DNA of 64,000 nt, taken from NCBI RefSeq assembly GCF_000764305.2, contig NW_025941583.1:20365-84364 (forward strand). Reading direction: 5' to 3'. The DNA is from Hyalella azteca (lineage: Eukaryota > Arthropoda > Malacostraca > Amphipoda > Hyalellidae). Below are positions 12,101 to 24,848 of this stretch, in pieces; the stretch's first letter is position 1, and each line of letters starts with the position of its first letter. The translations under genes were made by a program, and so were the position numbers. The notes under the pieces were generated by a model, which saw only the letters and a program-made list of their open reading frames with translations, had not been told where the DNA came from and did no database searches.

Positions 12101-15100
12101 GACCCGCTACAAGCTGCAACGATCACTGGAAGAAGGACGTTATAGTACCTGCTATCCTGCTCCGCTCTGCTCAAGCATCCCAATTTTTAAATGCGTTTTG
12201 TGAGCGAGCAACGATCTTTATTAAGTTCTTCATGAGACCTCACAAAGCGGATCAAGAGATCCGCACAAAAGCGTCCGGAAGAAGACGATAGAGTTTCCTT
12301 AGCCATGGCCTTCCAAAGAGCGCACTCTATGGGAAACATTCCCTGGCCAAGCGCTGGTGAAAATTCTGCTTACAATTCCAGAAAACACACTTTGAGTTAG
12401 CATCCGATGAATAAAATGAAATTTTTCTACAAATTAAAGGAAAATGAAATTAAAATTTTGTAATTTTATCCTTGAGGTATAACCTAAATCAAAATTTCCA
12501 GGTTGTTTTTTTTTTTTTTGTTGAGAACCTATACAGAAATTTTAGGTATTGGAAATTCTTGAACTCTCTGAGCTAATCAGGGAAACTTTAATATTACAGT
12601 GTTATATATTGCAGAATATATAACATTTTCACAAATATACGCGTATCTTACAATTACATAAGCTTAACTTGTTGAAGTTGTGCTTCGGAAGAATCAAATA
12701 ACTAGTGAATGGTTACTGGAAGTCTTGAGACATGGACTATCCTTTTACTGAATGCTTGCTCCCCTTCCCTCTTGAAGGCATTCCTTGGCCTTTTAACTCC
12801 TTCACCCGCTGGTCGTTTGGCCATCCTTTTTAGAGCGAGTGGATGGCATCTGTCTGCAGATTCCTGTACAGCTTGGGCGAGTGCACGCCTTCTTCCTGTT
12901 CTTTATTGGCAACTCAAGCACGTCTTTGGCTTCTTAAATTCTCATTATTCAACGCTCAAATCTAGATTCCAATATATTATTATTGTTTTTGTTGTTATTA
13001 ATCAACCGAAATATTCGTTCGCTCGCAGTTGCAGACTCAAATATCAAGCGAAATACTGAGCCTAAATAAACAAATCAAAATCAACCTTTTAATCAACGCT
13101 CTTTACAAATAAATCGACTTAGTTACCGCAGCTTGGAAAATCGCTATCTGGCTTAATTTGTAAAAATGATTTTTCTTAAATTAACTTGAAAACTTGTACC
13201 CGGAACAATTCAATGACGTGATTTGATACCGTTTCCTAACCAAAATTTTTATTCACACTAAAAATATAACTTTCGTGAAAATATTTTGAGTACAATTACG
13301 ATCAGAATCTTTTATTTGAAGAAACAACCACCGTTCGAGATACAAGTCGTCACAGCTCCCGACTCGCAGTCATCAATAAAAATTAAACAGTACTGATCGC
13401 AAATAAATTTTTTTAACAAAAAAATGTACGCAAATACATTTTTTGTACATGAGCAATTCCCAAAATAAGATCAAAATTTTTTTAAGGTTCCTGGAAAGTC
13501 CAGATCGTATTCAATATAGGAGGAATTTTATGTTAATGATTTTAGTTGTTTCGTTGGAAAACGCGTTCCAAAGACGAATTTACTAACAATTGTACATTAA
13601 ATCTTCTTTTTGATGCCATAATTGTCATTTAGAAATATTCAATGAGAAAATGAAATAAAATTACGCTATTGAGCCGTATTGATTCTAATTTTCACAGTAA
13701 TGACCAAAAAATAATGACCTATTATTTTATAAGCATCCCTTACAAACCACTGTTGAAATAAATATGTGCGGTCTACAATCCACAACTTTGAAGCATTACT
13801 ATTTTATCTAAAAGCGGGGTATTTGTTTAGTAATTATATTGTCAGCATTCCATAACAATCCCAAGATTCCCATGATGCGCATGGTCGACTAATGACATTC
13901 CCATGCATCACAAAAGAGCTCGTCAATAACTGTTCATTTGAACAGCAGCGTTCTGCATGTTGTTTTCCACCTGCAGTTCGCTGCCCTTTTGTTCGCAAAT
14001 GTAAATGTTACAATACAAAGGGTAAACAATTACGCGCAGAAAGTAATTTGGATAAGGCCTATGGAATGCGTTGTCAAAATTCCAGGGATATTACGTGCGC
14101 CAAAATTTGTTTATGGTTCAAATGTGTAATTGCAGGCCACTTCGCATGCCCGTTCTTTTGATGAAAAATATTTGGTTACCGCTCGTTGAAATTGAAGTCA
14201 CGACAGGGGAAATAAGCGAACATTGATCATATATCAAAAGCTTGATCGACGTGAATTTGTTTGTTCACGCTATAAGAATGGTATTCACCGGGTGAAGATA
14301 TTCAAAAGTTTTTTAATGCACACGAGATTATATAAAACCTCGATCAAGCGGAAATGTTACTCATAATTCAATAAAACAGTGTTGATGAGAAAAGGATTAC
14401 TGTTAGTCACGTAAAATGGGGTTTGAAATAAATCGATTATATCCTTCCACATTGCAAATTAATTACTTTTTATTCATTTGTGAACTGGACTAAAAGTAAA
14501 GCTGGTATTTTCCACTTGTCCTGCGAAACCGTTCTTATATTAATGTTTAATTTGTGTAGGAAGAAGCCGACGAATTTAGAAAACTGGTCAAAATATATTT
14601 TCTGCAGTCATTCACAGCCAGAAGATTCAACATAGCCTTAGGAAGCACGTAAGATGACTCATGAATGTTAATGAATATGAATAGTTTGGACGTTAAGCAT
14701 CGGATTACGAAGTCCCTTGAAATTCTGCTCTGGCAAGGCATGACTTCCACCAAAAGGCATAATTTCTGCCAAAAGCATTTTGAGTGAAGAGCTTAGCAGC
14801 CATCCTCGGCTCTTGTGTCGCTGCAAAGCGGAGTGCGACTCAGACCCTCACAAAAGCGACCAGTGTTTAGCGTTCATGACAAATGAGTCTGTAACTATTT
14901 GACGGTTGCTGCAGACGCTTGGTCTGCCACAGACACAAGATTTTCGAAATTCATAAAGCTTTTCTTAAAATAGAACATAATTTTCGCAAGCAGCTCATGG
15001 CGGACTGCGGAGCACAAACAACCTTATGCCTGATCGTCTAATTTATTAATACTTATTATATTTAATAACTTCACTTTAAATGACATCGTGGGTGCAGCTT

Positions 15101-18100
15101 GTTTAATTTTGCATGAACTTCATCGAAATTTGTTATGGAGTTCTCTTGAGTCAATTCATGGCACTGAAGAAATGTTATTTCACTCACCCAACATGATGTT
15201 AAAGCTAGCCTCATATAGTAGGTCCGCTGTTAGGCTCGAAACTCATTAACTAAATTATAGTCTAAATGACAATGTTTTGTTGCCCAATATAATTAAAAAT
15301 ATTATCTTGGTAAATTTTGGTAATTTAAACTGTAATTGTCATTCATTCCGTTAGTAGAGAAGCTATTGCAGTGTTTGGATCGTGTATCACTCAGTCAGCT
15401 AAGCTCGGAAATAAGTGAGAGTCTGTAGAGGTCTGGAATGCGGCCGTCGAGAACAACCAAATGACGATTCGTTAGGATTAAAATCCTGTGTGTACTGTGT
15501 AGACGAAACTTGAACAGTGGAATAACGAGAACTTCGAGACCCGAGACTGAATTTTATTGAATGCTTCTTTGAAGTCGTTCTTATTTAACAGCTTTCGTGT
15601 TGCGAGAAAATGACAAATACTGTTTCAGTTGTCTTTAATCCATCACTGAAACAGGAATCGCTTGCAGCATAGTCCTGTAAGAAAGATCGCGGGCGTCATT
15701 TATTTTTTTCATTACAACGCGTAAACAGTTCTATTTATACAGTAAAGTCATAATGTAGCTCATTAACTTAACATTTGACTATTTGTGCACGAGCGGTTTG
15801 AGAATAAATTCAATTGATTATTATAATTTATTCAGGAATCGAGAAAAATTGTACCTGAGCTGTAACCATGAGGTCTCACAAACCAGATATTTAATCTAAG
15901 CGAAAGCTGACGTCAGACGTTAATCTTACTTTAATAGTTGTTTTGAACACGAACATTGCCGTCTTGAATGGTTTTGAGATCCCGAGCGGCTACGTGCAAA
16001 GGAGACGCAATAGTTTTAAAATGGTTCAGAGCATCGGCGCTCCAGAGTGATTAATCATCGTAATGTTCCAGGCAGAATCGAAATTTTTCGTCGGATTATA
16101 AGTGTCTAAAGTAGACCGGCACTTTGAAGACCTCATCCATCATCGACCTCACTCGAAGCTGACCGAGTTCTGTTCCTCCTTCCTTTCACTATTTCTAACT
16201 TTTCTTGCGTAGGAGTTATTGATAATACTCAATGGCCTGATCCTGGATAAGAGGCATTGAAATAAATCAATGCAGGTGTTTAGTCGTCGAGCAAGTGTTG
16301 TTTCCGCTCCGTGATCTTGATGGAATAGTTCTGGTATTGTTCGAGCGACAATGGTACTTGTAGGTACACGCCGCACTATACCTTTCGGGCGTGTCAGGTA
16401 CCTGGACATTTGCTGGAAAACCGTCGAATTCTGGGCCACTGAGAAGTATGGAAAACTTTGTATTCTGTACACCATCAAGAAATGCGATATTTATTAATAT
16501 CTTTCAATTAGCTTCCTTCTGCTTACATGATTTCTTCACATCTCATTTTCGGTTTATGACAATTGATGCGCATGCGGCACACTGAGCATCTTTCATTCTT
16601 TAGCTAATATTAGATTAATCTCCCAATTCCAGCAAAAATTAATTGACGCATCCTTATTCGGGCAATTTTTTGAATGTGCAAACAAGGAAATACCTGATAA
16701 TGTCGCGCATCCTTTACTTCTGCACATATTCACGAATATATTTCGTTCAAAATTTTAAACGCACGCGAACAGTTCAATATCCACTTACACGTCGACGATA
16801 AAAGAACGATTTCATTGGTAGTAATTGCTTGCACTTTCCATTCACAAATCCATTCATCCACATTCAAACTCGTCCTCAGGCAATGAGGCCAAGTTTGTTG
16901 AGAGGAAGGCGTTGATTTAACTCTTTAATTTTCCTTGTAAAAACAACTTATGTCAACCTCATTAGATGAATGAAAAAATGAATATAACCTGGCTCTATAC
17001 TTCATTCTTGGAAGTAAAAATCGTCAATGAAACTTTTCTTTCGGTGCCCTATCAAATTCTTTAGCAGAGTAATATCAAAACTTGTATAATGATAAATAAT
17101 AAGTATTCAATCCTACCGGTGCATTCCAAATTTAATTCGTGTTATCCGTTGTCGCTGAATGAGACGATTTTTTCTTGATCTGAAATTCCGACACAGATTT
17201 CAGGAGTGAAATTGTAAGACTCGCGTGTATAAAATTCTGTATGAATTTATAAGGTTTACCAAAAATTCCTGATTTTTGGCACGAAAATTGTAAAAGTGAC
17301 AGTAGTTCAATAACTAACTTAATCATTTATACAACGTAAAAGTGTTGAAAGTAAATAAATTCAGCATAATTGGTTTTCTTCAGAATAATTCCCTGGAAAA
17401 TTCTGAAATCTTTTACTGTGACGAATGTATTTCCTAATACTCTATAGGCTTGAGTAATAGAAGTTTTAATACTCTTTATGCTTGAGTAATAGAAGGATTT
17501 TGGTCGGAGCAGGAAGGAAGTTGTTCTAACGTAAGTCTTCTCTGACAGAATAGAATTTATCCAGTACTTGTATTGAGCTCCTCAGTGGCACTAAGGATGT
17601 AACGGCTGGGTATCGTTAACACGTCTTAGAAATACTCACCTTTGTGTCTAAAGTGGCCGATGCAGATGTTAACTGCGAGGTCGGAAGCCTATTGAGTGAT
17701 CTCAAGTAATTTAAATGCCTTGAGACAAGCGGAACCACCGAAAGCTGTTTGGCCTTGTCAAATATATGGTGTCGGTTTATATTTAGATATTGGTAGCAAT
17801 TTTCAATGCTGAAGATTTCCCCACCCAGTATTAAGATCATGAATGAAAATCAGGTTTATACGAAATGATTTCAATTACTAGATTTGTGAGGCAAACTCTC
17901 AAAAATTGTTTCGTATTGATCGTGTTCGAAAATTGTATTAAGTGCAGTTAAATTGAGCATAAAATTTCACTCAGGAAGTCTTCTGTTGAAATTTACTTGT
18001 CACTGAAACACGAAATTTTTTTCGAGATAGCGGATTAAATCAATGAGCTTCACATCCGGACACTTAGCTCTCTTTCATAGACGTCAAGATATTTGTAACA

Positions 18101-19145
18101 GTTTTCAATCGTCTTCCTGGATTTTATACTGGAATTTTAGTTGAAAGTTCTTTGGCCAACAACCTTGCAACTATTTTTATCTGGAATACGTTGGTTAAGC
18201 GACCAGAAAGACACTGAGGTTGAAATTAAAAACATGATGAAAAGATGCACATTTTTCTGATGTGATCAGCGATAGAATATTAAATTAAATTCTTTAGACA
18301 AATCCATATTTTTAGGAAGACTTCAGTTAGAATTAAGGGTAAGGAAAAATGTTAGAGATAAAATATTATTTAATATCTAATATCATATCAATCTAATTGA
18401 GGTAATCAACATCCTGAAGGTTGTTCACAGTTGAATAAGGAATGGGTTACGATTTTAGATATTGCAGTGCATGAAATGACAACACTAGTGAAATGCATTA
18501 ATTGTATGTACAATATTTGGTATATAAGCCGTATTTGAAGTAATGGTAACCTACTAGTGACTTATTGTTATCTTACTATATGAATAGATTTTATCCTAGA
18601 AATGTATTCATTACTTAGATAAGCGTGTAATGATTAATAAAAAATATCAGTAGGAAAATTATGTGGGTTGTTTTGTCACAACGACACATCTTTTGAATGG
18701 CTCGAGGTTGTGCCACGACCAATTGTCCAATCTAAGAGACCATTACGTCACTAATCTACCCATAAGTAATAATTTTCTTACATTACTATCTACATAAGTA
18801 ATAATTCTCTTATATTACTATCACAGAAGGAAAAGCCATTATTATATTGCTCATTTACAAACATTCATTAGTTTTTGATATGACTGGAAAAATGAGCCCG
18901 ATAACAAATTTGCCAAATTCTAGGAAAATACGAGCTGCAATAAATAATTTTTTCTATTTACTTGAGCAGCTTATCGACAAATATTTATGGAGCATTTTAC
19001 GTTACTCACGAACAATGAGCGTCAGTGGTGAACGAATAAATTTTAGAAACAGAAAATGGACTACAAATTGACTTTGAGATAATGAAAGAAGACGAGTTAG
19101 ATGACGGTTTCAATACGATTGTAACTTGAATAAATTCGTTGGTAG
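9196..19145. other. Gene-poor intergenic interval between the two HES genes
   Basis: I read this interval on both strands and found no protein with recognisable domains. The longest frames (about 60-116 codons) are isolated and lack conserved motifs. Small features include a T-rich run near 12510 and a duplicated stretch of about 31 bp containing CATAAGTAATAATT at 18758-18823. Undetected enhancers or non-coding RNAs are possible. Confidence 0.45.
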
Positions 19146-21826
19146 CTACCAAGGCCTCCACATTTCACCATTCTCATGCTCTTGGCTAAGAAAATTCTGA
19201 GAATTGCCTTTGATTGCCAAAGGTTGCTGCGGCGGTTGGTCTTCTTTAGGAACATTTTCGACATCGATAAATTCTTCGTCCTCTTGCTGTGCGAACGACA
19301 TAGATGGCGCCGTAGGCCCGGTATATTGTAGACGAGCCGGTGTTAAGTATTGGAAATATGTATAAACACAAGGGATCATTTCTTTAGTGGAATTCCAATT
19401 GGATGTCATGATACTTGGCTCCAGTGTAACTTGAGGGACGAAAGCTGACGCCGAGTTATTTGAGGATTTCGTTTCAACAGGTATCAGAGACAATGGATTG
19501 GTCTTTGCAAGAGGTTCAGTCAAGTATTGGTCAACACTTGGAGGAGGCGTCGGAGGTAAAGTCGGCAGTGATGAACCTACAAGGCGTTCCTCAGTAGCTG
19601 CATAAGGGAGGGAATTTTGAAAATTTTGATTGACCAAACTCCCTGCTTGTGGAGACGAATTCACGCGTGTATCTGATGAGCTATGCACGACGGTGGGTAT
19701 GAGTGGTACAGTCATGAGAGTTGACATTACTGGAGCTGAGACGGAAGTAAGGGGAACAGTCACAGCATTATGTTGCACGATCCTTACTGAGGCTTTTGCT
19801 TCGACAGGTGCTAAGTGAGACCCGGAATAAACTGTACCAAATGTAGGTTTTGGTTCTACAGGCGCCAACCGAGACCCTGGTTGCACTATACACGTTCGTG
19901 GATGTATGTGCTTTGTACTGGACGAATAATGGCTGGTAGTCTCAGAGGTGAAGGGTCGAGTTTGAGATTGGATTGGCAGAGTGAAGGTGGAATTAGATGA
20001 ACTTTGCTTCGATAGCAAAGCTGTGGCTGCTGCGTTTTGGTTCAGCCCACAGAACTCGCTGCAAGGGCTTGAGAGAACGATGTTTGCACTACGAGTTCCT
20101 TTTCGCGGTGCACTATTGGTCACATGAGTTGAAGTAGGCGTATTTGGGAGAGGACCAATAGGCAAACTCACTGTCTTAATATTCGGGTAAATTTTTAGTA
20201 AATTCATACCTAGTCTACGTTCGTGTTGAGCAAGGGCCGGTTTTGAACAAATGAAACTTGATTTCTTCTGAAAAGATGATTTATCGTTATGGTTGAACAT
20301 AGTAATAGTCGGCGTTGAGATATTTTGTTCAAGAACATTTTGCCCGTCTGTACATTGTGGTGCAGAACTTTTATCGCTTAGAACACCAGGCGCTTTATTT
20401 TCGTTTGCATGTAACAAATTAGGACACGCTTCAATAGCTCTTTGTGACCTGTTCAAGATAGGCTGTTCAATTTTTACAGGTGAATATGTAGGATTCTGTG
20501 GGTCTTGGCTATCGTTATTCTTTTCAGTGATGAGAATCTTTGCATCTCCTTGCATAAGGAAAGCTACTCGTCCGTCTGAAAGCTGCATTGGAACCAGCGT
20601 CACTTCAGTCACAGCCTCTGAACAGGCTTTCTGCGCCAAGTCGCTCTCCTCGTGATGGCCCAACTTCTTCCTCTTTCTTTTGGCCTTTGTTTCGCAATCG
20701 TTTTCTTGGCTCCGAGCCCTCTTCTCATTACCGATCCGTTCATTTGAAGTGGTATCGGGTGGCAAGTTGAGCAAGCACGTTTCAAGATGATCGAAAATAC
20801 GATCTTTGAGGGCTCCTAACTCCTGTGCACTTTCAGCCGCCTGCTTCACTTCCGAAAGGCACATGTGAAATCCTTCGATGTAACTCGAGTCGCGAGCTTC
20901 CTTACCAGTTTTTTCAGACGTTTCACCGTCCAAAGCGGTTGGGGCTTCATCGCTAACCTTTGTACTAGTTTGAATTGGTTTTAATGGATTTGGTATTTCA
21001 TCAGTGATTAAATTGCCGTTAGTTGCGAGATCTGTTTTTTTGATGTTTGGCGAATTTTCTATTTCTCTTTTGATGCTGCACTTTGTAATATTAGTTTCTT
21101 CTTGAGGTGGAGTGCTAACAATATTTGCGTTACGGCGAACTGATTTAAGGTGTCGGACGGTGAGCTCCAAGATGTCTGCCTTCTCGAGCTTGGCTACGGG
21201 CTTGTCGGCGGCGACGAGTTTGGCTTCCTTGAGCAGCAGCGCGAGCTGTTCCAGGCTGCTGTTGATGCGCTCTCGCCTCTTGCGCTCCATCAGAGGCTTG
21301 CGCACCTGTACATCAACAAACAAATAACAGTTAGATAACAACACAATACATTTGCGCACCTGTACATCAACAAACAAGTACAACATTAAATTGCGAGAAA
21401 TAACAGTTAGATATCTACACAATACATTTACGCCCCCTTCAAAGCAACTAACAAGTGAACAATTAAATTTCGGGAAGAAACAACGAGAAAGCAGCACAAT
21501 GTCTTTGCCAGAAATGACACAGAGGTATCTTTTCAGAAGCGGATGAAATTTCTATGTTATATTTTTAATTATAGTTAATGTTCAAAATGGTCCTCTTCAT
21601 CTGTGATAATGTTCAATCATAAATTTGACTGCTGATATAATTAAATTTTTTCCTTAGCTATCTCCAACAACTAATATTGTTTTAATGCTAGTACTATTTA
21701 AACAGAATACAATTTGTGCATACAAAGCCATTTGTAAACATTAACACATTCATTTACCTTTCTCGTTTCACTGACTGGCCGATAAACTTTTGGCTTTCGT
21801 TGAGGTTCTTCAGAATGAACAGCCAT
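19146..21826 (-). CDS. HES-B: complete hairy/E(spl)-type bHLH-Orange-WRPW repressor, two coding exons
   Basis: Coding exon 1 is 21826-21758 (23 codons, from ATG to a GTAAA donor). Exon 2 is 21305-19146, after a TGTACAG acceptor, ending in WRPW and TAG. The spliced protein is 742 residues. The bHLH is at residues 24-81, with the family-typical proline in the basic region (RKPLMERKRRERIN) and PVAKLEKADILELTVRHLK as helix 2. The Orange domain is at about 163-205. PLSLI at 627-631 resembles Hairy's CtBP-binding PLSLV. The C-terminal WRPW recruits Groucho. It should act as a nuclear DNA-bound repressor at CACGYG or N-box sites, typically as a Notch or patterning effector. It is convergent with HES-A about 17 kb away. 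Its promoter, exon 1 and start of exon 2 are duplicated upstream. An alternative acceptor 54 nt upstream could insert 18 residues just before the basic region. Confidence 0.93.
21297..21415 (-). repeat. 54-bp tandem duplication creating two in-frame 3' splice sites in HES-B
   Basis: The plus-strand block CGCACCTGTACATCAACAAA occurs at 21301 and again 54 bp later at 21355, followed by a third degenerate copy near 21391-21430 (AACAGTTAGATA shared). Each full copy gives the same acceptor, TGTACAG|GTGCGCAAG. The downstream site gives the normal bHLH start. The upstream site (first base 21359) would add exactly 18 codons, VRKCIVLLSNCYLFVDVQ, without a stop. Confidence 0.8.
21758..21826 (-). CDS. 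HES-B coding exon 1
   Basis: ATG at 21826-21824 opens MAVHSEEPQRKPKVYRPV and ends ...SETRK at a donor reading AAAG|GTAAATG. The length of 69 nt is in phase 0 with exon 2. The ORF is too short to detect alone, but it restores the usual short N-terminal extension of HES proteins directly before the basic region. Confidence 0.85.
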
Positions 21827-21999
21827 GACGTTGAAGTTAGAGATTATTTTCTTCCACTGCAAGTTCAGAATCTTCTCACTTAAAATTGTCTTCAGTGGTT
21901 AAAAAGGATGAAAAAGTACTAAATAATTTGCTGATAAAGCAAGTTATAAATGGTAGCTCAGTACGGTAGCTAAAATCGTAAACAATTTCAATATCGATA

Positions 22000-22330
22000 A
22001 CTATTAAAGGAGAATTCGTTCAAATCTTGAACGACGCACGTCAGTTAGGGCAGACGTCACAAGAAGCTTGAGCGGCACACGTCCTCTCCTCACCAGCCCT
22101 AGCGCCGGTCTGTGAAGTCGGTGTGTGCGGTTCCCGCAGCTCGCGTTCTGTGCGCGCGAGCTCACGGCAGACGCACCTGCGGTCGCGATGCCTCGGGCCA
22201 CGCACGCCCCTAGAGCCGGACGGGCGCTCAAGAAAATGACGCGCGTAGGTGCACGCGTAAATGACAGCGCACGCGTAACCTTCTTTGCCCTCTGCATCTC
22301 GGAGCTAAGGGACATTTCTTTCTTGTATTC
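22000..22330 (-). promoter_or_regulatory. GC-rich HES-B promoter/5'UTR region with two CACGCG HES sites
   Basis: This 300-bp GC-rich island sits about 200-500 bp upstream of the HES-B start codon in otherwise AT-rich DNA. It contains CACGCG at 22252-22257 and 22270-22275, the class C site preferred by HES proteins, spaced 18 bp apart. Negative autoregulation through such sites is common in the family. No TATA box is obvious, and the exact transcription start cannot be placed. The whole region recurs in the second copy at +1850 bp. Confidence 0.5.
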
Positions 22331-22996
22331 TTGACTTGAACAAGGAACATCATTGAATACACTATCAATGAGAGATTTTGGCCATTATTCATCATCATAT
22401 ACTTTGCATACCTATTACTGGTGAACGCATTTGAGTAATTTTCAAAATGTAACTTTCCAAGAAATGTAACTTTCTATTTGCGTATAATGTAATCACCACT
22501 TGCTTTTTACTTGCAGTTCCTGTTAATGTTTTGCAATTTGTGGACGGTTTTATAAACTTTATAGAATTTTTAATCTGCAATTGCGAAATATAATGTTTAG
22601 CATTGGAATTGATTATCAAAAACTTAGTACAGCGTGCAATAATTCCATGTTATTATCGAGGTCAACGTGTCGTCATACATATTAGTATGTTCAACCGGCA
22701 ACGTTTCATCCGTCTCGTCTGTGTTGGCATTCATTTATGAGACAATTCAATCATCGAAAAATAGAGTTGGAAAATAGGCCTCAAGAGAGGAGTTAGGCCA
22801 TTCGGGTCAGTCATTGTTGGCATCACGTAGATCGTGTGAACAGATTCATTAACTTTGTTGTATACCTCAATAACCTGCAACGATTAGTACTATGGTTTCA
22901 ATTCCTACTTTAATTAGTGATGATACAACCTACAATGGCTCAAAATGGGGTAAAATCCCATTAATGCCCTCTGATATGGCCCAGTCGAGCAAAATA

Positions 22997-23676
22997 TCAC
23001 GTACGGACGGTGAGCTCCAAGATGTCTGCCTTCTCGAGCTTGGCTACGGGCTTGTCGGCGGCGACGAGTTTGGCTTCCTTGAGCAGCAGCGCGAGCTGTT
23101 CCAGGCTGCTGTTGATGCGCTCTCGCCTCTTGCGCTCCATCAGAGGCTTGCGCACCTGTACATCAACAAACAAATAACAGTTAGATAACAACACAATACA
23201 TTTGCGCACCTGTACATCAACAAACAAGTACAACATTAAATTGCGAGAAATAACAGTTAGATATCTACACAATACATTTACGCCCCCTTCAAAGCAACTA
23301 ACAAGTGAACAATTAAATTTCGGGAAGAAACAACGAGAAAGCAGCACAATGTCTTTGCCAGAAATGACACAGAGGTATCTTTTCAGAAGCGGATGAAATT
23401 TCTATGTTATATTTTTAATTATAGTTAATGTTCAAAATGGTCCTCTTCATCTGTGATAATGTTCAATCATAAATTTGACTGCTGATATAATTAAATTTTT
23501 TCCTTAGCTATCTCCAACAACTAATATTGTTTTAATGCTAGTACTATTTAAACAGAATACAATTTGTGCATACAAAGCCATTTGTAAACATTAACACATT
23601 CATTTACCTTTCTCGTTTCACTGACTGGCCGATAAACTTTTGGCTTTCGTTGAGGTTCTTCAGAATGAACAGCCAT
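22997..23676 (-). pseudogene. Truncated HES-B copy: exon 1 plus 5' part of the bHLH exon
   Basis: Exon 1 (23676-23608) is intact with its donor. The second exon starts at 23155 and follows the HES-B frame through the basic region, helix 1 and most of helix 2 (to ...DILELTV). It crosses the duplication junction at 23004 and stops within a few codons. Product: about 75 residues, without the end of helix 2, the Orange domain or WRPW. If transcribed from its duplicated promoter it could give a short bHLH peptide. Alternatively its exon 1 could splice to the intact exon 2 downstream and act as an alternative promoter. It may instead be an assembly duplicate of two alleles. Confidence 0.75.
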
Positions 23677-24848
23677 GACGTTGAAGTTAGAGATTATTTT
23701 CTTCCACTGCAAGTTCAGAATCTTCTCACTTAAAATTGTCTTCAGTGGTTAAAAAGGATGAAAAAGTACTAAATAATTTGCTGATAAAGCAAGTTATAAA
23801 TGGTAGCTCAGTACGGTAGCTAAAATCGTAAACAATTTCAATATCGATAACTATTAAAGGAGAATTCGTTCAAATCTTGAACGACGCACGTCAGTTAGGG
23901 CAGACGTCACAAGAAGCTTGAGCGGCACACGTCCTCTCCTCACCAGCCCTAGCGCCGGTCTGTCAAGTCGGTGTGTGCGGTTCCCGCAGCTCGCGTTCTG
24001 TGCGCGCGAGCTCACGGCAGACGCACCTGCGGTCGCGATGCCTCGGGCCACGCACGCCCCTAGAGCCGGACGGGCGCTCAAGAAAATGACGCGCGTAGGT
24101 GCACGCGTAAATGACAGCGCACGCGTAACCTTCTTTGCCCTCTGCATCTCGGAGCTAAGGGACATTTCTTTCTTGTATTCTTGATTTGAACAAGGAACAT
24201 CATTGAATACACTATCAATGAGAGATTTTGGCCATTATTCATCATCATATACTTTGCATACCTATTACTGATGAACGCATTTGAGTAATTTTCAAAATGT
24301 AGCTTTCCAAGAAATGTAACTTTCTATTTGCGTATAATGTAATCACCACTTGCTTTTTACTTGCAGTTCCTGTTAATGTTTTGCAATTTGTGGACGGTTT
24401 TATAAACTTTATAGAATTTTTAATCTGCAATTGCGAAATATAATGTTTAGCATTGGAATTGATTATCAAAAACTTAGTACAGCGTGCAATAATTCCATGT
24501 TATTATCGAGGTCAACGTGTCGTCATACATATTAGTATGTTCAACCGGCAACGTTTTATCCGTCTCGTCTGTGTTGGCATTCATTTATGAGACAATTCAC
24601 TCATCGAAAAATAGAGTTGGAAAATAGGCCTCAAGAGAGGAGTTAGGCCATTCGGGTCAGTCATTGTTGGCATCACGTAGATCGTGTGAACAGATTCATT
24701 AACTTTGTTGTATACCTCAATAACCTGCAACGATTAGTACTATGGTTTCAGTTCCTACTTTAGTGATGATACAACCTACAATGGCTCAAAATGGGGTAAA
24801 ATCCCATTAATGCCCTCTGATATGGCCCAGTCGAGCAAAATATCACGT
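23004..24848. repeat. Tandem duplication, copy 2 (about 1845 bp; upstream HES-B 5' end)
   Basis: Every landmark of copy 1 recurs exactly 1850 bp later: the bHLH exon start at 23155, exon 1 at 23676-23608, and the CACGCG pair at 24102 and 24120. The copy ends at ATATCACGT (24848), after which sequence becomes unique. The junction creates CACGTG at 24844-24849. Confidence 0.95.

Larger units (their letters stand above)
21154..23003. repeat. Tandem duplication, copy 1 (1850 bp; contains the functional HES-B 5' end)
   Basis: The unit starts inside the helix-2 codons of HES-B (CGGACGGTGAGC) and ends with AAAATATCACGTA just before the same CGGACGG sequence begins again at 23004. Identity to copy 2 is nearly complete; I see about seven single-base differences and one 4-5-bp indel near 22913. 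The copies are in direct orientation. Confidence 0.95.

Noticed and set aside
22004..22315. 103-codon minus-strand frame, present in both duplicate copies
   Set aside because: It lies in the GC-rich HES-B promoter/5'UTR. Its conservation is explained by the recent duplication, and it has no domain.
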